This document shows, one piece after another, positions 63,718 through 64,000 of a stretch of 64,000 nt of DNA. Location: assembly GCF_040566695.1 (NCBI RefSeq), contig NZ_JBEXAE010000006.1:62001-126000 (forward strand), in the 5' to 3' direction. The notes beneath the pieces were generated by a model. It was not told the DNA's origin and searched no databases. It saw only the letters and a list, made by a program, of their open reading frames with translations. The DNA is from Sediminicola arcticus (GTDB taxonomy: Bacteria; Bacteroidota; Bacteroidia; Flavobacteriales; Flavobacteriaceae). A program made the position numbers and the translations under genes. The stretch's first letter is position 1; every line of letters starts with the position of its first letter.

Positions 63718-63855
63718 GGAGTAAAGCGAAGTTTATCTTTTTATGGTTTTCAAAGCGGAGCTTTGCAGGAAGGGCACAGTAAGAATTTTTTGTATTTTAA
63801 TACCATTTCAATACATTATTTTATCTTCATTTTTATTTAAGTTTACGTAAGGGCA

Positions 63856-63863
63856 TAAGTTTG
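63856..63863 (+). promoter_or_regulatory. -7 promoter element for the last gene
   Basis: TAAGTTTG matches TAnnTTTG exactly, 49 bp before the ATG at 63913. No clear -33 TTG. Confidence 0.45.
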
Positions 63864-63912
63864 TGTAATGATAAATTAAAGAATAAAAAGTAGCTACTAA
63901 ATTATAAGGTTC

Positions 63913-64000
63913 ATGAATAAACATGTATTTAAGATATGTTTTTTGATGATAGTAAGTATCAGCTTATTATCATGTAAAAATAAAACTGATAAATCAAATG
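63913..64000 (+). CDS. Lipoprotein, N-terminal part only
   Basis: 29 codons run to the window edge. The N-terminus is a lipoprotein signal: NKHVFKICFLMIVSISLLSC, with lipobox LLSC and lipid-anchored Cys21, then a charged linker (KNKTDKSN). The rest of the gene and its function lie beyond the window. Confidence 0.75.
   Translation, partial: MNKHVFKICFLMIVSISLLSCKNKTDKSN

Noticed and set aside
63581..63912. tRNA-Arg as an integration site for a mobile element
   Set aside because: No second copy of the tRNA 3' end, no integrase and no change in composition are visible up to the window edge.

Overview
The window looks like chromosome of a gliding, probably marine member of the Flavobacteriaceae (Bacteroidota). 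The support is: gliding genes gldA, gldB and gldC; promoter-like TAnnTTTG elements with almost no Shine-Dalgarno sequences; several apparent TTG and GTG starts; a very long FtsZ; a split MetH; and a dcw cluster without murF. I cannot fix the genus from the sequence alone. All 64 kb is dense core chromosome, with no insertion sequence, prophage, integrase or CRISPR array. Layout: (1) 1-4767 is a methionine/threonine block: the end of a MetY-like sulfhydrylase, a three-domain MetX-aspartokinase-homoserine dehydrogenase fusion, and a second PLP sulfhydrylase. (2) 4846-12743 is assimilatory sulfate reduction: an Fe-S type Rrf2 regulator, a DUF2061 membrane protein, CysH, CysD, CysN, a ferredoxin-type sulfite reductase with an extra C-terminal domain, a siroheme methyltransferase and a ferredoxin-NADP reductase. 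The sulfide made here feeds the flanking sulfhydrylases. (3) 12820-18112 is methionine synthesis under a SAM-I riboswitch: MetH split in two genes, then MetF. (4) 18226-24630 holds envelope and secreted proteins: a PagL-like lipid A deacylase, a GIN-domain lipoprotein, a serine hydrolase and a large BNR-repeat protein. (5) gldA lies on the minus strand at 24719-25615. (6) 25900-30032 is an aromatic amino acid operon (prephenate dehydratase, aminotransferase, prephenate dehydrogenase, DAHP synthase-chorismate mutase). It is preceded by what looks like a complete ribosome-mediated transcription attenuator: a 23-codon leader peptide with ten aromatic residues, an antiterminator segment and a terminator. 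(7) 30094-42304 is housekeeping: rsgA, dtd, mazG, aroA, queA, rlmN, a prenyl diphosphate synthase, an ECF sigma factor with two putative envelope partners, and a DnaG primase that has lost all four zinc ligands. (8) 42367-47258 has a response regulator with Glu at the phosphoacceptor site, nadE, gldB, gldC, an unknown conserved gene, engB and an alpha/beta hydrolase. (9) 47454-63013 is the division and cell wall cluster, mraZ to ftsZ, starting at three exact 10-bp-spaced GTGGTAA repeats that look like the MraZ operator. (10) 63114-64000 holds yqeY, a tRNA-Arg and the start of a lipoprotein gene. The strongest candidate for something undescribed is the aromatic leader-peptide attenuator at 25900-26027. 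Leader-peptide control in Bacteroidota is established for trp operons (Bacteroid-trp motif), but I know of no described phe/tyr version in this phylum. Next come the zinc-less DnaG, the Asp-to-Glu response regulator and the MetX-AK-HSDH fusion.
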